Positions 1 to 5,843 of a stretch of 12,643 bases of DNA are shown one piece after another (positions within the stretch are counted from its first letter, which is position 1; each line of letters begins with the position of its first letter). The notes under the pieces are model-generated. The model did no database searches. It saw only the letters and a program-made list of their open reading frames with translations, and was not told where the DNA came from. Source of the stretch: Syntrophopropionicum sp964397525 (GTDB taxonomy: Bacteria > Bacillota > Desulfotomaculia > Desulfotomaculales > Pelotomaculaceae). Made by a program: the position numbers and the translations under genes. The stretch covers positions 1-12,643 of the forward strand of contig CAYNIY010000041.1 in NCBI GenBank assembly GCA_964397525.1. Reading direction: 5' to 3'.

Positions 1-519
1 CAGGTAGCCAACGGGGCAAACAAATACGGCCTGACCTTCCAGCGCTTTGTGCTGGGGGCGCTGCTGGACGATGTCACCATCGCCGCCACCGAACGCCTCA
101 AACTGATGAGCCGCGGCCGCTATCACCTGCAGCGCACGATGGACCGGGCGCGCAGCAACGCCGCCGGCGGCCTGGACCTGGAGGTCTTCGACACCTATAC
201 CGGCGCCGCCCGCAGCGTGGCCACGCTTTCCGGCGGGGAGACCTTCCTGGCCTCGCTGTCGCTGGCCCTGGGCCTGGCCGACGTGGTCCAGGCCTATTCG
301 GGCGGCATCCACCTGGACACCATTTTCGTGGACGAAGGCTTCGGCTCCCTCGACCCCGAATCCCTGGATTTCGCCCTGCGCGCCCTGCTCGACCTGCAGC
401 AAGGCGGCCGCCTGGTAGGGATCATCTCCCACGTGCCGGAGTTGAAAGAACGCATCGACGCCAGGCTGGAGATCCTGCCGACCGACAGGGGCAGCGCCGC
501 CAGTTTCAGAATAGTTTAA
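1..519 (+). CDS. sbcC: SbcC/Rad50-type exonuclease ATPase subunit, C-terminal end (5' truncated by window edge)
   Basis: This is the last 172 codons of the large SMC-like subunit of the SbcCD nuclease, which with SbcD trims hairpins and protein-blocked DNA ends in the cytoplasm. The reading frame is open from base 1, so the gene starts upstream. The fragment holds the C-terminal half of the ABC ATPase head. The signature motif LSGGE lies at fragment residues 76-80, and the Walker B strand (IFVDEGFGSLD) at about 108-118 carries the catalytic DE pair and the D-loop. The switch histidine (ISHVPEL) is near residue 144. The long coiled coil, zinc hook and Walker A motif lie outside the window. Base composition is GC-rich and typical of the host background. 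The next gene starts 24 bp downstream in the same direction. The call is secure at family level; sbcD is presumably upstream but is not visible. Confidence 0.93.
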   Translation, partial: QVANGANKYGLTFQRFVLGALLDDVTIAATERLKLMSRGRYHLQRTMDRARSNAAGGLDLEVFDTYTGAARSVATLSGGETFLASLSLALGLADVVQAYSGGIHLDTIFVDEGFGSLDPESLDFALRALLDLQQGGRLVGIISHVPELKERIDARLEILPTDRGSAASFRIV

Positions 520-543
520 GTTGTATCAAATTATGATGCGGGG

Positions 544-1098
544 GTGTATGCACTGGACAAATTTACCTTAAACCGCCAGGAGGCTGTCCTGATGGTGGTC
601 GACATCCAGGAACGCCTGGCGCCGGCCATGAAATACGGCAAACAGGTGATCAGCAGGACCAACACCCTGCTTGCCATCGCCGCGGACACAGGGATCCCGG
701 TGATCGTTACAGAACAATATCCCCGGGGCCTGGGCGGGACGGTGGCAGAAATAAATACCGGGCCCTGTGCAGCAATATATGATAAGACAACTTTTTCCGG
801 GTGCACGGCGGAAGTGACCTCAGCTCTGGACGGGCTGGGCAGGAAAAAGATAATTGTAGCCGGCATGGAAACCCATGTTTGTGTACTGCAGACGGTAAGG
901 GACCTGCTTGCCCGGCATTACCAGGTTTTTGTCGTCGGGGACGCGGTCTGTTCCCGGACTAAGGAAAATTTCCGCAGCGGCCTATCCCTGATGTCGCAGA
1001 TGGGAGCGGTCGTTACAAACACGGAAACGGTCTTTTTTGATCTGATGAAGGAAGCAGCCACACCCCAGTTCAGGAAATTATCGCCCCTGATCAAATAA
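544..1098 (+). CDS. Isochorismatase-family cysteine hydrolase (YcaC-like)
   Basis: This 184-residue protein has the size and layout of the isochorismatase-like cysteine hydrolases. The expected catalytic triad is visible: Asp20 in VVDIQERL, Lys81 in YDKTTF and Cys113 in ETHVCV. The family hydrolyses C-N or ether bonds in small molecules such as isochorismate, nicotinamide or N-carbamoyl compounds. The sequence looks closest to the YcaC/uncharacterised branch, so no substrate is assigned. The chosen start is GTG at 544, which keeps the usual 15-20 residues ahead of the first catalytic strand. Its ribosome site is poor. An internal ATG at 592 has a perfect AGGAGG (578-583) eight bases upstream and would still keep the Asp, so a shorter 168-residue product is possible. 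The gene is 24 bp after sbcC in the same direction and may be cotranscribed. Its stop codon lies inside a hairpin. Confidence 0.88.
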   Translation: MYALDKFTLNRQEAVLMVVDIQERLAPAMKYGKQVISRTNTLLAIAADTGIPVIVTEQYPRGLGGTVAEINTGPCAAIYDKTTFSGCTAEVTSALDGLGRKKIIVAGMETHVCVLQTVRDLLARHYQVFVVGDAVCSRTKENFRSGLSLMSQMGAVVTNTETVFFDLMKEAATPQFRKLSPLIK

Positions 1099-1123
1099 AA
1101 GCCAAATATATTTAGCTTTTATT
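1094..1123 (+). terminator. AT-rich hairpin overlapping the hydrolase stop codon
   Basis: The arms AATAAAAGC (1094-1102) and GCTTTTATT (1115-1123) are exact reverse complements. The interior AAATATATTT (1104-1113) is itself self-complementary, so the whole segment can fold into one long, AT-rich hairpin. The hydrolase stop codon TAA (1096-1098) is in the left arm. It may be a weak terminator or a 3' stabilising hairpin. There is no clean U-tract, so the function is inferred. Confidence 0.35.
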
Positions 1124-1163
1124 GTGCGGACTTCTGATATAATTTAGGAGAGGTGATGCGATT

Positions 1164-1709
1164 TTGAACTGGTACCTGTATGTCTTAAAGAAATATGCCG
1201 TGTTTGAGGGCCGGGCCAGGCGCAGAGAGTACTGGATGTTTGTGCTGTTCAACATTATTTTCAGCATAGCTGCCGGGATCCTGGACGACATCCTGGGCCT
1301 GGAGTTTAGATCCGGGAATGGCCTGATTGGCAACTTGTACGGCCTGGCTGTTCTGATACCAAGCATCGCGGTGATGGTGCGCCGGCTGCATGACGTGGGC
1401 AGAAGCGGCTGGTTCTTCTTTATTAACTTAATCCCGATTCTGGGCTGGATCTGGTTCCTGATTGTGCTGTGTACAGATGGGAACACCGGCCTGAATAAAT
1501 ACGGGCCAAACCCCAAAGAAAGCGAACCGGGTGAGCCGGACCTCAAAATAAAAGATTTAATCAACAGCCCGAAGGCCGCCTCGGACGGTGTAGCCTACGA
1601 TACCGCCCAGCAGATCAAGAAGCTGGCAGACCTGAAAAACGCAGGCGTCCTGACAGAGGAAGAGTTTACCGCCAAGAAGCAGGAACTGCTGGACAGGATG
1701 AAAAAATAA
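1164..1709 (+). CDS. DUF805 integral membrane protein with C-terminal SHOCT domain
   Basis: This 181-residue protein is predicted to sit in the cytoplasmic membrane. Residues 1-115 match the DUF805 (YhaH-like) family: an N-terminal F-x-G-RARRREYW segment, hydrophobic spans at about 24-40, 56-72 and 82-103, the conserved RRLHD motif (73-77) and a closing GLNKYGPNP segment (109-117). The tail at about 148-181 (QQIKKLADLKNAGVLTEEEF and the following lysine-rich turn) is a SHOCT domain, a short helical module thought to mediate oligomerisation or protein contact. The molecular role of DUF805 proteins is unknown. Translation starts at TTG 1164, preceded by a strong AGGAGAGGTGAT ribosome site (1146-1157). 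A TATAAT box at 1138-1143 could drive it, but no good -35 is seen. The stop codon is followed immediately by a divergent copy of the window's palindromic repeat. Confidence 0.88.
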   Translation: MNWYLYVLKKYAVFEGRARRREYWMFVLFNIIFSIAAGILDDILGLEFRSGNGLIGNLYGLAVLIPSIAVMVRRLHDVGRSGWFFFINLIPILGWIWFLIVLCTDGNTGLNKYGPNPKESEPGEPDLKIKDLINSPKAASDGVAYDTAQQIKKLADLKNAGVLTEEEFTAKKQELLDRMKK

Positions 1710-1746
1710 GGAAGCAGGGGGACGGTTCTCCTGCTTTCTTTTTGTT
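1710..1746 (+). repeat. Divergent copy of the palindromic repeat, terminator-like
   Basis: It begins with GGAAGCAGG, then GGACGGTTCT, then CCTGCTTTC, and is followed by a T-rich tract to 1746. It shares the GGAAGC start, the 'GGACG-TTC' core and the closing pyrimidine arm with the five conserved copies, but the stem reads AAGCAGG/CCTGCTT. It abuts the TAA of the DUF805 gene with no spacing. It is probably the functional terminator of that gene. Confidence 0.7.
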
Positions 1747-1761
1747 TCACGCCAGACCATG

Positions 1762-1790
1762 GGAAGCAAAGGGACGTTCTTTTTGCTTCC
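1762..1790 (+). repeat. Palindromic repeat copy A (29 bp)
   Basis: Structure: arm GGAAGCAAA (1762-1770), loop GGGACGTTCTT (1771-1781), arm TTTGCTTCC (1782-1790), followed by TTTTT. The 9-bp stem is perfect. It is identical to the copy at 6392 and to the reverse complements of the copies at 3076 and 4305. With the T-run it can also act as a rho-independent terminator on the + strand. Confidence 0.9.
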
Positions 1791-1872
1791 TTTTTGATTT
1801 ACGTCAATCCATTCGTAGCTTTGGAAAACAGTATAAACCTAAAAAAATAAAGGCACCTCACGAATTATCTTA

Positions 1873-1901
1873 TTGTTGTTCATCCCATATTATGGCATAA
1901 T
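1873..1901 (+). promoter_or_regulatory. Possible weak promoter with palindromic spacer
   Basis: TTGTTG (1873-1878) and CATAAT (1896-1901) are 17 bp apart. The spacer contains the interrupted palindrome CCATA-T-TATGG (1885-1895), which could be a protein site. It points toward the first gap. It is weaker than the promoter at 1963-1991 and is listed with low confidence. Confidence 0.3.
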
Positions 1902-1931
1902 CTATAATAAATAACAATTATTGCTACATTA

Positions 1932-1964
1932 AATTAAACGGTATCAATTGATACCAATTTAATT
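1932..1964. promoter_or_regulatory. Palindromic operator abutting a strong promoter
   Basis: The perfect 16-bp palindrome GGTATCAATTGATACC (1940-1955) is flanked by further complementary arms AATTAAA (1932-1938) and TTTAATT (1958-1964), giving a nearly continuous 33-bp dyad. Its right arm runs into the -35 box of the promoter at 1963. Placement and symmetry suggest a repressor site. The HTH antitoxin-like protein encoded just downstream is the obvious candidate ligand, by analogy with autoregulated toxin-antitoxin loci. Confidence 0.65.
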
Positions 1965-1991
1965 GACGGTAAATTTTTGAGGTGCTATAAT
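1963..1991 (+). promoter_or_regulatory. Strong sigma-A promoter upstream of the antitoxin-like gene
   Basis: TTGACG (1963-1968), a 17-bp spacer and TATAAT (1986-1991), with an extended -10 TGC (1983-1985). This is near consensus. The first assembly gap begins at the next base, so the start site and the 5' part of the transcript are hidden. Confidence 0.75.
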
Positions 1992-2091
1992 NNNNNNNNN
2001 NNNNNNNNNNNNNNNNNNNNNNNNNNNNNNNNNNNNNNNNNNNNNNNNNNNNNNNNNNNNNNNNNNNNNNNNNNNNNNNNNNNNNNNNNNN
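1992..2091. other. Assembly gap (100 N) between promoter and antitoxin-like gene
   Basis: Exactly 100 N, the conventional size for a scaffold gap of unknown length. It separates the promoter from the start of the Panacea gene, so a leader or an entire small gene could be missing here. Confidence 0.95.
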
Positions 2092-2107
2092 AACAGAGGT
2101 GTATAAA

Positions 2108-3067
2108 ATGAAGACTTTAAAAAGCGCACACAAACTCTGCCTCAGTTGTATGGAAGAACACGAGACAGCTACAGTTGAAGTAATTGAGCAGGAAGCATAC
2201 AAAGGGGTGGATCTTGAATTTACCGCAACCTACGAATACTGCTCAAATACAGACGGATATTTAGAAACTGAAGACATGATCCGGGCTAACAGCCTTGCAC
2301 TGAAGGATGCGTATCGAAGAAAGGCTTGTTTGCTGACATCAAGCGAAATCAAAGGCATCAGAGAAAAGTATGGGATCAGCCAGAAAGATTTTTCCGAGAT
2401 TCTCGACTGGGGAAGGGCTACCATAACAAGATATGAAAACCATCAAGTCCAGGACAGAGCCCACGACGATATCTTAAGGAAGATCGACATAGATCCAAAG
2501 TGGATTTTGGAGATGATAGACAGAGCAAAGGGCAGGTTGTCTCCGAAGGCATTTTCCAAGTACTGCCTTGAGGCTAACAAGCAGTATAACCAAAAAAAGA
2601 ACCAGTACCTTGTTGATGCGATCCAGGCAATTTATGCCGGTTTCAGTGAGGTAACTGCAACAGGATTCACGAAGCTAAATCTCGATAGAATATTCGAAGT
2701 CATTAATTACCTGGCAAAAAGAGTGAGCGCCCTGCATAAGGTGAAGCTCATGCAGTTGCTGTGGCAGGCCGACTTATTGCACTTTCAAAGACACGGGAAA
2801 TCCATCACCGGTCTCGCCTACAGGTCTTTGCCGATGGGAGCGTTTCCGGAGGGGTTTGAGCAGATCATTTTATTGGATGGGATTAGTTTTGACATGGTCC
2901 TGTATGATGAAAACATTGGATATAAGTTCAAGCCAGCGCCGGGGTTTGAAATCAGAAACCTTTCGGAAACTGAAATTGAAACAATCGATCAGGTCATCAG
3001 TGAGTCTGGAGAAATAAGCGCGGGACAGGCGGGACAAACTGAAAGGCTCTGGCCCTGTTCTTCATAA
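2108..3067 (+). CDS. MqsA-type zinc-finger/HTH antitoxin-like protein with C-terminal Panacea (SocA) domain, C-terminus abnormal
   Basis: This 319-residue protein has three modules. Residues 1-60 resemble the MqsA/YgiT zinc-finger region: a CLSC knuckle at 11-14 and a later YEYCSNTDGY segment with one Cys (45). Residues about 75-130 form an XRE-like helix-turn-helix (IREKYGISQKDFSEIL, then RATITRYE). Residues about 190-285 match the Panacea/SocA (DUF4065) domain (KVKLMQLLWQADLLHFQRHG, then ITGLAYRSLPMGAFP). Panacea proteins are known antitoxins that neutralise many unrelated toxins, and the HTH usually autorepresses. ATG 2108 is preferred over GTG 2099 because AGAGG ends eight bases before it. 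No toxin gene is visible beside it; upstream is a gap and downstream is a convergent gene. After DQVISESGEIS the family-like sequence stops and about 20 unrelated residues follow, so the usual last 30 or so residues seem lost. Composition is more AT-rich than the flanking genes, which suggests transfer. Confidence 0.85.
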   Translation: MKTLKSAHKLCLSCMEEHETATVEVIEQEAYKGVDLEFTATYEYCSNTDGYLETEDMIRANSLALKDAYRRKACLLTSSEIKGIREKYGISQKDFSEILDWGRATITRYENHQVQDRAHDDILRKIDIDPKWILEMIDRAKGRLSPKAFSKYCLEANKQYNQKKNQYLVDAIQAIYAGFSEVTATGFTKLNLDRIFEVINYLAKRVSALHKVKLMQLLWQADLLHFQRHGKSITGLAYRSLPMGAFPEGFEQIILLDGISFDMVLYDENIGYKFKPAPGFEIRNLSETEIETIDQVISESGEISAGQAGQTERLWPCSS

Positions 3068-3075
3068 TCATGTGA

Positions 3076-3104
3076 GGAAGCAAAAAGAACGTCCCTTTGC
3101 TTCC
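3076..3104 (-). repeat. Palindromic repeat copy B (29 bp, inverted)
   Basis: Exact reverse complement of copy A. It lies between convergent genes, 8 bp after the Panacea stop and 7 bp after the SEC-C stop on the other strand. A TTTTTT run on its + strand side makes it a likely terminator for the Panacea gene. Confidence 0.9.
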
Positions 3105-3111
3105 TTTTTTC

Positions 3112-4287
3112 TTATCTTCCGCAGCAATGCTTGTATTTTTTGCCGCTGCCGCAGGGACAGGGCTCGTTTCTGCCTGTTTTTTGCGGGCTTGCAGGGTGGG
3201 CGGAGGGAAAGGGCAGCAGGTTGGAATTCCGCACGCCTGAAAGCTCGCGTGGCGTGTGGCCGTAATTGCTCCAGAGCCTGGTGTTGTTTTTCACATCAAT
3301 GATCAACTGTATGACCGCATTTGCCTGCTCCATATTGTCAAACACAACGCCTGCCTCATCCAGCAGATCGAAGTATTCCTGCATTTTCACCTCAGCGGCA
3401 CACATCTCATGGATTTCGTCCAGGAGATCCATGACTTTTTCTGGATCAGAGATCATCTCTGACAGGCGCGCTTTCAGGGCGGTGAGCGGCGGTGTCATCT
3501 CGTAATAATCCCAATCGGCATATTTCAGCAGCTCTTCCCGCGATGGCGTATACCTGGGCTTGCCTTTCCTGTCCGCCAGCAAGCGGGGCACTTCCCGGAA
3601 ATCATCCTCCTCAAAGCCAGAACCAACAATGTATTCTTTCCAGAAACAATATCCCACATCCGTGAACACGTGGGACAGCAAAATGGGGTAAATCTCATCG
3701 ATGCTGGTTTTCCTGGCGTTTTGGCTGTTAAACAGCGCGACGAAATCATCCTGGCTGATGGCGCCATAGAGCGAGACGGCGGCAACAGCATAATTGTGCA
3801 GCAGGTCGCTGAAACGCTTTTCCTCCGGGAAACCGGTTTTGACCAGCTCCCTGTAAGCGGCCTTGATCTCATCCGGCACTACGAAGTACAGCTTGTCCTG
3901 GAAATAGAAGGACTGGAGCAGGCCCAGGCTTTGGCAGGTACCATAGTAACTGATGTAAATCTTATCGGTCTGCAAGTGTTTCTTGGCGGCGACTTTTTGA
4001 AAGAAAGTCCATTCTTTTTCATCAGCAACATAGAGGAATTCGCGGAGTACCTTCACCTGCTGCACTATTTCGGCGATGGCGGCAGCCAGCAGCGGCTTCG
4101 GCAGCTTGCTGTAGTTTTTGACGTGCAGTGGTTTTCCCAGCTTGCGCAGGGCAGTCACATTTTTCAGCGCGAGTATATCAGTCAAAGAGTGCAGCGGCGC
4201 AGTATGGGCGGCTTCTTCTATGTTTATTTTTCGCACTGCCTCAAGGATTGCTTTCTCCAGTTCATCCCTGCTCATTTGATTTGACAT
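3112..4287 (-). CDS. SEC-C zinc-motif protein of unknown function
   Basis: This 391-residue soluble protein ends in a classic SEC-C motif over its last 20 residues (GRNEPCPCGSGKKYKHCCGR), a Cys-x-Cys...Cys-Cys/His zinc knuckle also found at the SecA C-terminus, where it contacts SecB or ribosomes. The preceding ~370 residues are mostly helical, with charged and aromatic stretches and no motif I recognise. There is no signal peptide or membrane span. The function is unknown; SEC-C is usually an interaction module. Two ATGs are adjacent (4290 and 4287). The second is chosen because AGGAGG sits 6 bases upstream of it but only 3 upstream of the first. The gene follows the YkvA gene on the same strand, with a repeat copy filling the 48-bp gap. 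Large antisense open frames across it are shadows. Confidence 0.8.
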   Translation of the reverse strand: MSNQMSRDELEKAILEAVRKINIEEAAHTAPLHSLTDILALKNVTALRKLGKPLHVKNYSKLPKPLLAAAIAEIVQQVKVLREFLYVADEKEWTFFQKVAAKKHLQTDKIYISYYGTCQSLGLLQSFYFQDKLYFVVPDEIKAAYRELVKTGFPEEKRFSDLLHNYAVAAVSLYGAISQDDFVALFNSQNARKTSIDEIYPILLSHVFTDVGYCFWKEYIVGSGFEEDDFREVPRLLADRKGKPRYTPSREELLKYADWDYYEMTPPLTALKARLSEMISDPEKVMDLLDEIHEMCAAEVKMQEYFDLLDEAGVVFDNMEQANAVIQLIIDVKNNTRLWSNYGHTPRELSGVRNSNLLPFPSAHPASPQKTGRNEPCPCGSGKKYKHCCGR

Positions 4288-4304
4288 CATATTCCTCCTC
4301 GCAT

Positions 4305-4333
4305 GGAAGCAAAAAGAACGTCCCTTTGCTTCC
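4305..4333 (-). repeat. Palindromic repeat copy C (29 bp, inverted)
   Basis: Identical to copy B. On the - strand it starts 2 bases after the YkvA stop codon (4336-4338) and ends just ahead of the SEC-C ribosome site. Neither side has a U-tract, so this copy is a poor terminator and would be an mRNA hairpin between two genes of one transcript. Confidence 0.9.
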
Positions 4334-4335
4334 GG

Positions 4336-4770
4336 TTACTTGCGTGAGCTTTTCCAGACCTTGTATTCTTCGAGATTCTGATTGACCTGGTTGATGATAA
4401 AACCCAGGACGGCAGCATCGTCCAAAAAACCCAGCGATATGATCCAGTCCGGGACAATATCCACCGGCATCACGAAATACAGCAGTCCGAGGATGATCAT
4501 CGTGATCGACTTTTTGGAAATATCTTTATAGCTGCCGTTCAGCCAGTCCTTTACGATCGAAAAGAGCAGCTGCAGCTTTTCCCAGAGCTCGCCGATCGGC
4601 CCCGCTTTCTTGTCGTCCGCTTTTTTCATCGCTTCCTGCAGCAGGCCGGCAGCCTTTGACTTGTCCTCGACGTATTCCTTTGCTTTGGATTCCCACTTTT
4701 CATACTGGTTTTTCTCAAACTCCTGCTTTACATTTTTCTTCAGGTCCTGCTCCTCTTTTTTGGATATCAT
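4336..4770 (-). CDS. YkvA-family (DUF1232) membrane protein
   Basis: This 144-residue protein has a charged, lysine/glutamate-rich, helical N-terminal half (about residues 1-70, probably coiled coil). A DUF1232/YkvA domain follows, with the characteristic hydrophobic stretch SITMIILGLLYFVMPVDIVPDW and the acidic FLDDAAVLGFII segment. The PxDxxPD pattern is the hallmark of the family, whose function is unknown. It is predicted to be membrane-associated. The start is set at ATG 4770 because GGGAGGT lies seven bases upstream. An upstream in-frame start at 4824 would add 18 residues across the leader and is not supported. The leader contains an intrinsic terminator whose 5' arm can also pair with the ribosome site, so expression may be attenuated. 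The SEC-C gene follows on the same strand. Confidence 0.85.
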   Translation of the reverse strand: MISKKEEQDLKKNVKQEFEKNQYEKWESKAKEYVEDKSKAAGLLQEAMKKADDKKAGPIGELWEKLQLLFSIVKDWLNGSYKDISKKSITMIILGLLYFVMPVDIVPDWIISLGFLDDAAVLGFIINQVNQNLEEYKVWKSSRK

Positions 4771-4810
4771 GCTGCAGACCTCCCTTAAATTAAACTTTCG
4801 GGGAAACGGC

Positions 4811-4844
4811 CAAAAAACCTGCACGCGGCAATTAACGAGCAGGT
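4811..4844 (-). terminator. Intrinsic terminator inside the YkvA gene leader (possible attenuator)
   Basis: Read on the - strand: ACCTGC-T-CG, a 10-base loop, CG-T-GCAGGT, then a run of six T (4817-4812). This is an 8-bp stem with one T-T mismatch. It sits only about a dozen bases after the predicted - strand start site and about 40 bp before the start codon. The - strand hexamer AGACCT (4846-4841) in its 5' arm is also complementary to AGGTCT (4781-4776) in the ribosome-binding region, so two exclusive pairings are possible. Confidence 0.6.
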
Positions 4845-4851
4845 CTCTTCA

Positions 4852-4891
4852 TTGTTTATAAATTATTAAGCTTTTATTAATCAGTCTGTAA
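4852..4891. promoter_or_regulatory. Overlapping divergent promoters
   Basis: On the + strand, TTGTTT (4852-4857), 17 bp, TATTAA (4875-4880). On the - strand, TTACAG (4891-4886), 17 bp, TAATAA (4868-4863). The two overlap and would drive the acidic-protein gene and the YkvA gene respectively. A small dyad TCACT-ATAG-AGTGA (4897-4910) lies in the + strand leader. The boxes are imperfect; this is inferred from spacing and placement. Confidence 0.45.
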
Positions 4892-4959
4892 CCTTATCAC
4901 TATAGAGTGAATTAATGAAAAACCTGAAATATGAACAAATAGAGGGAGGGGCAGGAGTC

Positions 4960-5562
4960 ATGAAAAAGGCAGACGACGATACCGGAAAGGTTTGTGAGGA
5001 CGTTTGTGATGTCGTGAGAATAATCTTTGATCGCTGGGGCGGGGTCACTCTCCAGCTGGGGAACTACGGCCGCTATTACGAGGACGCGGAGCTGGCCGCC
5101 AGGGACTACACGGCATGGCTGCGCGAGGGCAGTGCAGAAAACCTGGAAGACAGCGAACCTGAAGCCCTGGAACTGGATCCGACACCGGAAGAAATAAATG
5201 ACGGCAGCTACAGGATATTTACGGCCGAAGAAATCGAGCATGAAGTCAGGAGTGAGGAATATTCCGGGTGGAGCAACTTAGATACCTTCTGCGACAACCT
5301 GAAAATAGCCAGGCTGGACGGGGGTTTGTACCCGTTGCAAGGAAGGGACAGAGAAGCGACAGTTGACCAGGAGTTATTGGATCGCATCTTGAGAAATGAA
5401 AGTCTGGAAGACTTTGCCGGCAAGAGCTACCAGGAAATATTTGATACTCTGACAGACTTAAATGAAGAATTACTGAGAGAAGGAAACGGCTTGAGCGCAG
5501 AGGAACTCAGCGAAGCAGCCGCCGATATTTACGATTTTAATAATATTAACCAGGAGGAGTAA
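4960..5562 (+). CDS. Acidic hypothetical protein, unrecognised
   Basis: This is a 200-residue soluble protein that I do not recognise. It is strongly acidic, with many Glu/Asp and few basic residues, and has no signal peptide or membrane span. Features include an early DRWGGVTLQLGNYGRYY segment, an acidic low-complexity linker (about residues 60-80), and a Glu-rich helical C-terminal third. The acidity and the repeated 'L..E.L' segments suggest an interaction or regulatory protein, but that is inference. ATG 4960 is chosen because GGGAGGGG (4944-4951) lies eight bases upstream. An in-frame ATG at 4915 would add 15 residues but has only a weak site. The small membrane protein gene follows with a 2-bp gap and its own GGAGGAG, so the two form an operon divergent from the YkvA gene. 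Confidence 0.7.
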   Translation: MKKADDDTGKVCEDVCDVVRIIFDRWGGVTLQLGNYGRYYEDAELAARDYTAWLREGSAENLEDSEPEALELDPTPEEINDGSYRIFTAEEIEHEVRSEEYSGWSNLDTFCDNLKIARLDGGLYPLQGRDREATVDQELLDRILRNESLEDFAGKSYQEIFDTLTDLNEELLREGNGLSAEELSEAAADIYDFNNINQEE

Positions 5563-5564
5563 TC

Positions 5565-5661
5565 ATGTCACCTATTTTCAAAACCATGCTCAACCTTGCC
5601 ATCTGGATATTGTTTTTCAAGGGCATAGTATTAATTCCAATTACCATCTATATTACAGGCC
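5565..5661 (+). CDS. Small membrane protein, N-terminus only (cut by assembly gap)
   Basis: Only the first 32 residues are visible before the gap. They contain a hydrophobic segment (LNLAIWILFFKGIVLIPITIYIT) typical of a transmembrane helix with a short cytoplasmic start. The ATG at 5565 is preceded by a strong GGAGGAG (5553-5559) that overlaps the end of the acidic-protein gene, so the genes are translationally close and probably coexpressed. No family can be named from this fragment. Confidence 0.6.
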
Positions 5662-5761
5662 NNNNNNNNNNNNNNNNNNNNNNNNNNNNNNNNNNNNNNN
5701 NNNNNNNNNNNNNNNNNNNNNNNNNNNNNNNNNNNNNNNNNNNNNNNNNNNNNNNNNNNNN
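5662..5761. other. Assembly gap (100 N)
   Basis: Exactly 100 N, a scaffold gap of unknown true size. It removes the 3' part of the small membrane protein gene and whatever lies before the methyltransferase gene. The first intact sequence after it (5762-5843) has two overlapping TATAAT boxes (5800-5805, 5805-5810) and the palindrome TGTTGCAACA (5811-5820), which may be the methyltransferase promoter and operator. Confidence 0.95.
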
Positions 5762-5843
5762 TAGAATAATAACCTGCACACTGCGCAGCTCCCTGCGTAT
5801 ATAATATAATTGTTGCAACATATACAAAAAGGGGTGTGCTGCT

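Noticed and set aside
1924..2202. Open frames that cross the N runs (here and at 5565-5893)
   Set aside because: Continuity through 100 unknown bases is an artefact; only the sequence on either side can be interpreted.
3670..4284. Long + strand open frame opposite the SEC-C gene
   Set aside because: It is antisense to a gene with a clear C-terminal SEC-C motif and a strong ribosome site; its own translation has no recognisable motif.
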